Shown piece by piece: positions 60,195-64,000 of a DNA stretch of 64,000 bases. The notes under the pieces were generated by a model, which saw only the letters and a list, made by a program, of their open reading frames with translations, ran no database searches and was not told the origin of the DNA. How positions within the stretch are numbered: the first letter of the stretch is position 1; each line of letters opens with the position of its first letter. Position numbers and translations under genes: made by a program. Origin of the DNA: Pseudobdellovibrionaceae bacterium (GTDB taxonomy: Bacteria > Bdellovibrionota > FAC87 > UBA2466 > JACKAF01); NCBI GenBank assembly GCA_020635235.1, contig JACKAF010000005.1, forward strand, positions 62,001 to 126,000, in the 5' to 3' direction.

Positions 60195-61772
60195 TTAGGT
60201 GTAACGCAGCGAGGCGTCGAGCGCTGGGCCCGAGAGGGCGATCACCGCGGAACGTGGAATGCCCGCCGGATCGGGCCAGCGACTCGTCGGGTTCTTTAGA
60301 CTTTGCGAGCGTTCGCCTGGGTGTTGAACCGATAAAAAGAGCGTTTTGCCATCCGCGCTAAAACAGGGGCCGGTAAATTCGGCTTCCTTTGGCGCCGAGG
60401 CCATCTGAAAAGCCTTACCCGCCATGGGGCCTGACAGCGGGACAAGAAAGAGGCCATTGTTCTTAAACGCTGAATAGGGTGGCGCGCCCAATGCGCTTCC
60501 GGAAATGTCAGAGGTAAACCAGAGATCCCCATTTCGATCGAACACGACGTTGTCTGGGCAAGCAAAACCTGTCGATTCGCCGCCGGTAACAAGCGTCGAC
60601 GACTTAAAACTCAGAGCTCCCGCGTCCCCACCCAGTTCGTCTATTCTAAGTAGCGATCCATAGTGGTTATCTCTCGACCTATTGTTGGTCAAAGCGATGA
60701 TCACGGCGCCGGTTTTTGGATCGACTGCGATGCCTTCGGGTCGATCCAAAGCTGTACCGCCAACAAGGTGAGCAGCTTCGCGGGCATGGATGCACACCTG
60801 GAGCTGCTCCTTGTATTTTTTTTTCAGCTCCGGATTCTGATCTACTGCGAGCGGGATCCAGCGCCCCTTGAGCGTGTCGGCAACGTACAGCGTCCCTGTT
60901 TCCAAAGAGTCTTTGCGATCAGAAATGAATTTGAATAGGCACTGGTCTTCTGCGTCGTCGCCGGAGTAGAATACGGCCCTGCCGTCTTTCGCTTGCGTTA
61001 CGGTGGCTCCCTCGTGGGAAAATCTTCCTCCGGCGATCAGCTTCCTGGCTTCGCCGGTGAGCGGGTTTATCTCTACTACCCAACCATAGTGTTCCGCAGG
61101 GCGTTCGAAGGCGGTTTCCCAGCCGTAACGACTCTTGGATCCCTTTCCATCTCCGTAATAATCTTCAAAATTCTCTTCGCAGCTAAGTATGGTATTCCAA
61201 GGTGTGACCCCTCCGCTGCAATTTGCCAACGTGCCGTGAGCCTTGAAGCTTCCGGCAACCCGGGTTTTCCCGGAAAAGGCGATCTCGGTGGCCCCTGTGA
61301 CCCGCCTATTTCTGGGGGAATTTTTTACAAGCTCCCAAATGCCGCCATTCCGTTTGAGGTGTAGAATGCTACCCCCCACAGCTTTCATTTCGTTTAGCAC
61401 TTCGGACCGGCTTCGGGGCCTCGCTTGCCCATTAAACAAGGTTAAATGGTTGGGTGTTTCATGGTTCACCCAAAGCAGAGCCTCGTTTCCCGATTGAGCC
61501 ACGAATGCGATGAAATCGTTGTCATTCCCAAAGGTATCTCCCTTGCTGTTCAAAGGGTCCCCAAGCTTTGCCAACAGAGAATAGGAAAGCCCACGTGCGA
61601 GCACCACTTTATCGTCGGCGCTGGGACTCATCGCAAAACTGGGTGCGCTAGGGCGCCTGGAGGCAAATCCCAAGGCGGTTTTTCCCGCTAGTCCGGTGAG
61701 CCCGATGGATACGGCGGCGGAGGTCCGCCCCATGAAGTCTAGGAACTGTCTTCTGCTTAAGTAGTTGTCCAT
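60195..61772 (-). CDS. PhoX-like (DUF839) Tat-exported protein
   Basis: 525 residues with a twin-arginine signal (SRRQFLDFMG at 6-15, followed by a hydrophobic stretch to about 35). The PhoX/DUF839 beta-propeller features are present: WVNHETPNHLTLF, HGTLANCSGGVTPWNTILSCEENFEDYYG, GRFSHEGATV, YSGDDAEDQCLFKFIS, and RPEGIAVDPKTGAVIIALTNN. PhoX enzymes are calcium/iron alkaline phosphatases of the periplasm. Several Cys and Glu ligands of PhoX are recognisable, so activity is likely. Phosphate-starvation regulation (a Pho box) was not seen upstream. Confidence 0.88.
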   Translation of the reverse strand: MDNYLSRRQFLDFMGRTSAAVSIGLTGLAGKTALGFASRRPSAPSFAMSPSADDKVVLARGLSYSLLAKLGDPLNSKGDTFGNDNDFIAFVAQSGNEALLWVNHETPNHLTLFNGQARPRSRSEVLNEMKAVGGSILHLKRNGGIWELVKNSPRNRRVTGATEIAFSGKTRVAGSFKAHGTLANCSGGVTPWNTILSCEENFEDYYGDGKGSKSRYGWETAFERPAEHYGWVVEINPLTGEARKLIAGGRFSHEGATVTQAKDGRAVFYSGDDAEDQCLFKFISDRKDSLETGTLYVADTLKGRWIPLAVDQNPELKKKYKEQLQVCIHAREAAHLVGGTALDRPEGIAVDPKTGAVIIALTNNRSRDNHYGSLLRIDELGGDAGALSFKSSTLVTGGESTGFACPDNVVFDRNGDLWFTSDISGSALGAPPYSAFKNNGLFLVPLSGPMAGKAFQMASAPKEAEFTGPCFSADGKTLFLSVQHPGERSQSLKNPTSRWPDPAGIPRSAVIALSGPALDASLRYT

Positions 61773-61839
61773 CGTCTTCTCCAGTCGGCCAGATCCTAGA
61801 GGGACCCGAAAAAAAAAGGGAAAAATATCTTGTAAATTC

Positions 61840-62973
61840 TCAAGTCAGGGAACGGATGATCGTAGCGTACTGTTCTACTGACGCCTCTAGAGTGAAAGGA
61901 GCGAGCAAAGCTTTCTCCGGCACTCGCTTGGAGAGTCCTTCTGCTTTTTGGAGCGCGTCGGCTAACTTTTCGGGATCTCTTTCGGCAACGAGTATGCCGT
62001 GGCCTAGTTTGTTCAGAATTTCGCGAGGCCCCCACGGGCAGTCCGTTGCGACGACCGGAAGCCCCAGTGCCCGCGCTTCGACGATGGCTGTGGGGAGAGC
62101 TTCAGAGTACGATGTCATCAGCAGACAGTCTGCGTGCTTTATATACGGTAAAGGGTTGGAAACATAACCCACTACCTCTGCGCAGTTTTCCAACTGCAAA
62201 CGCCGGATATTTTCTTCCACTTCGGCCCGCAAAGCCCCGTCGCCTAAGAGCAAGAACTTGCAGTCCATTCGTCGCTTCAACGCGGCGATCGCCTTTATCG
62301 CCAGGATAGGGTCTTTGACATCTTGAAGGCGGCCCGCCATAACGACGCAAAAAGAATCTTTGGCGCTCAGCCACGGGTGTGTGACGGTCTCCTCCGCTCG
62401 GGTATAAAAATCCCGACTAAGCACCGGGTTGTAGACCACTTGAATTTTCGAGGCGTTGAGTCCCGTATTTAAAGAGATCTCCTCTGCGAGGCCCTCTGAA
62501 ACCGAAACTATTTTGTCAGCTAGGCGATAAACATACTTCTGAAGGAACGGTAGAATTCTTTCTAGGCCGGTTCGTCCCTCCTTGTGAGTCAGAATCGATC
62601 CGTGTTCGACCAGTACCATGCGCGTGCGTGCCTTAGCCAGCTTTGCCGCGAGTGTGGCGACCACATTGGCGGGCGTAATCATGGAGACGAGAATCTCTGG
62701 CTGTTGTGTCCGGATCGCGCGGGCAAGCCGGGTAATCGCACTTAGGGTGTTGTGCGCGTCGAGTACGGTCAGTGGCAGATTCGATGGGATCTGATCGAAG
62801 AGAGGCCCTTCTTTGCGAATAACCCAAAACGATAAATCAAAAAGTTCGCGAAGATTTCCTTTGAGCAGGTTCAGCGTGACGCGTTCGGCCCCCCCGGCAA
62901 GTAAGTTGGGAAGGAGAAATGCCACCTTGGTCTTGTGTTTCGGGGCTGGAGTTGTGTTCGTTTCAGCGAGCAT
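61840..62973 (-). CDS. Glycosyltransferase, GT4 family
   Basis: 377 residues. N-terminal KVAFLLPNLLAGGAERVTLNLLKG is the classic GT4 start. The C-terminal domain has VVMAGRLQDVKDPILAIKAIA, LLGDGALRAEVEENIRRLQLENCAEVVGYVSNPLPYIKHADCLLMTSYSEALPTAIVEARALGLPVVATD and the E-x7-E motif. It should use a nucleotide sugar for glycan assembly. The gene pairs with the GT2 gene 28 bases upstream, and both belong to the surface polysaccharide region. Confidence 0.92.
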   Translation of the reverse strand: MLAETNTTPAPKHKTKVAFLLPNLLAGGAERVTLNLLKGNLRELFDLSFWVIRKEGPLFDQIPSNLPLTVLDAHNTLSAITRLARAIRTQQPEILVSMITPANVVATLAAKLAKARTRMVLVEHGSILTHKEGRTGLERILPFLQKYVYRLADKIVSVSEGLAEEISLNTGLNASKIQVVYNPVLSRDFYTRAEETVTHPWLSAKDSFCVVMAGRLQDVKDPILAIKAIAALKRRMDCKFLLLGDGALRAEVEENIRRLQLENCAEVVGYVSNPLPYIKHADCLLMTSYSEALPTAIVEARALGLPVVATDCPWGPREILNKLGHGILVAERDPEKLADALQKAEGLSKRVPEKALLAPFTLEASVEQYATIIRSLT

Positions 62974-63001
62974 TTATTTTGATCCTGCAGCCGTAACTGT
63001 A

Positions 63002-64000
63002 TTAGGCCCTTCTTTTGTTTTCGATGGCTTCAAGCTCGGCGTCCTCAATCCGTATCGTAGGTGCCCAAACCGAATATTTCTTTCCAAAAAGGAAGAACGC
63101 GACAGAGATGAGTGAGGCTTCCACTCCTAGCCACAAGAAAGAGCTGACGCGGAAAAATTTGAAACGGGTGAGTTGAGGAATCACCGTTGCGCCTGCGCCG
63201 ACGACAAGAACGGCAAGCAGTAGGCCGGACGCGATGGGCTCGATCCCGGTTTTCGAGTTTAGATTCAGAAAACCCAGAAAAACTGTACCTAGGTAAAGGT
63301 AGCCGAAGATCCACTTAGCAACTTTTCGGCTTAGGATCTGCCAGAACAAGAAAGGATCAGACAGGATATTCCAGGAACCGTTCTGGGCAAGGGTCCACAT
63401 GCCACGTACGGCAGTTCGTATCTTACGCTTTAGCTCCCCTCGCGCCGATTTAGAGAGAAACATTTGGGCTTTTACGCTCGGATCCAGAACGGTCCGGTGA
63501 CCGGATTGGAGTACGTGCAGGGCACAACTGAAGTCGTTGTTGTGATGACTTCGGAAATTCCGAACGAGAGCCTTTCGCACCATGAAACCGGCGCCGACGA
63601 CATTCACGGTTGAGGAGACTTCGCTCTCCCAGCGCCTGAGTTTCAAATCGAAGTTGAGCGACTCTCCGTCCGCGCTCTTCCAATCTTGGGACTTTGAACC
63701 TTCCGCGGGGTGTGTGGTGATGACGCTGCTGACACAGCCGATTTCGGGATCCAAAAAATGAGCCGAGAGGCGTTTGAGGCTTTCCGGGGCAAACAAGGCG
63801 CCAACATCGGTGAAAAAAACCAACTCAGACGTGCAAAGTGGGATTCCTTCGTTGAGTGCGTTGTTCTTCCCTACACGTTCCGCTAGGCACTTGAAGGTGA
63901 TGTTTGCGCCCCGCTGCGCGAGTCGGCTGTTGGTGCCGTCGGTCGAGCCGTCTGAAACCACCACAATTTGCAGTTTTTCTTTCGGGTAGTTGAGCTCCAT
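63002..64000 (-). CDS. Glycosyltransferase, GT2 family (5' end outside window)
   Basis: 332 residues visible. The first complete part reads PKEKLQIVVVSDGSTDGT, the nucleotide-binding start of GT-A/GT2 enzymes, which normally lies about 40-60 residues into the protein. The Met at the window edge is therefore probably internal and the gene is truncated by the window. DVGALFAPESL supplies the DxD-like Asp, and ESEVSSTVNVVGAGFMVRK resembles the acceptor region. Three to four C-terminal membrane helices follow (about 215-310), as in polysaccharide synthases that sit in the inner membrane. Confidence 0.85.
   Translation of the reverse strand: MELNYPKEKLQIVVVSDGSTDGTNSRLAQRGANITFKCLAERVGKNNALNEGIPLCTSELVFFTDVGALFAPESLKRLSAHFLDPEIGCVSSVITTHPAEGSKSQDWKSADGESLNFDLKLRRWESEVSSTVNVVGAGFMVRKALVRNFRSHHNNDFSCALHVLQSGHRTVLDPSVKAQMFLSKSARGELKRKIRTAVRGMWTLAQNGSWNILSDPFLFWQILSRKVAKWIFGYLYLGTVFLGFLNLNSKTGIEPIASGLLLAVLVVGAGATVIPQLTRFKFFRVSSFLWLGVEASLISVAFFLFGKKYSVWAPTIRIEDAELEAIENKRRA

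Noticed and set aside
1..64000. CRISPR arrays, insertion sequences, prophage genes, rRNA
   Set aside because: No spaced direct repeats, transposase, integrase, phage structural gene or rRNA segment was seen on either strand.

Overview
The window comes from a flagellated, Gram-negative bacterium with a meso-diaminopimelate cell wall. Evidence for this is outer-membrane beta-barrel proteins, probable lipoproteins, a twin-arginine signal, MurE with the DNPR signature, flagellin/FliD/FliS, and polysaccharide export genes. The prfA-prmC-murA order, a tandem pair of DUF507 genes, many GTG/TTG starts, SPT-type lipid genes and several surface proteins without an obvious name fit a member of the Bdellovibrionota or a related former deltaproteobacterial lineage. 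That placement is inference: no 16S or other marker was compared.

Layout. 1-9572: end of prfA, prmC, murA, an outer-membrane protein, a class A PBP (minus strand), two DUF507 genes, a porin-like protein, a TPR protein and a VWA-like lipoprotein. 9574-12857 (minus): ftsI, ftsL-like, rsmH, which is the first part of a division/cell-wall (dcw) cluster. 12989-18408: a flagellar filament block (flagellin, small unknown gene, fliD, fliS, FliT/FlgN-like gene, TPR gene, unknown gene), led by a clear sigma-28 promoter. 18557-19990: an M14 carboxypeptidase. 20038-25526: murE, murF, mraY, murD, the second part of the dcw cluster on the opposite strand, closed by a strong terminator. 25715-39453: hsp20 with a heat-shock promoter, wecB, a long-chain acyl-CoA synthetase, an orphan TadB/TadC-like pair, glyS, ppdK, smc and a LamG lipoprotein.

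39460-64000 is an accessory surface region. It carries a UDP-sugar dehydrogenase, several glycosyltransferases, a Stealth-type sugar-phosphate transferase, a Wzc-like kinase, an SLBB export protein, an SDR epimerase/reductase, an ABC exporter and a WaaL/Wzy-type membrane protein. Embedded in it is a lipid cassette: an SPT-type alpha-oxoamine synthase (minus), and on the plus strand a CFA/mycolate-type methyltransferase, an acyl carrier protein, a fatty acyl-AMP ligase and a fatty acid desaturase. I read it as a dedicated pathway in which a fatty acid is activated, loaded on its own ACP, condensed with an amino acid to a sphingoid-like base, modified, and possibly exported and glycosylated. A tRNA-Pro(UGG), a second M14 peptidase, trmB, a membrane methyltransferase, a signal-peptide CYTH protein and a PhoX-like protein fill the rest.

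The main unusual signals are the SPT/FAAL/ACP/desaturase lipid cassette, the split dcw cluster with flagellar genes in the gap, two perfect inverted repeats lying on start codons (at 13860 and 20038), and sigma-28-like motifs in front of polysaccharide genes.
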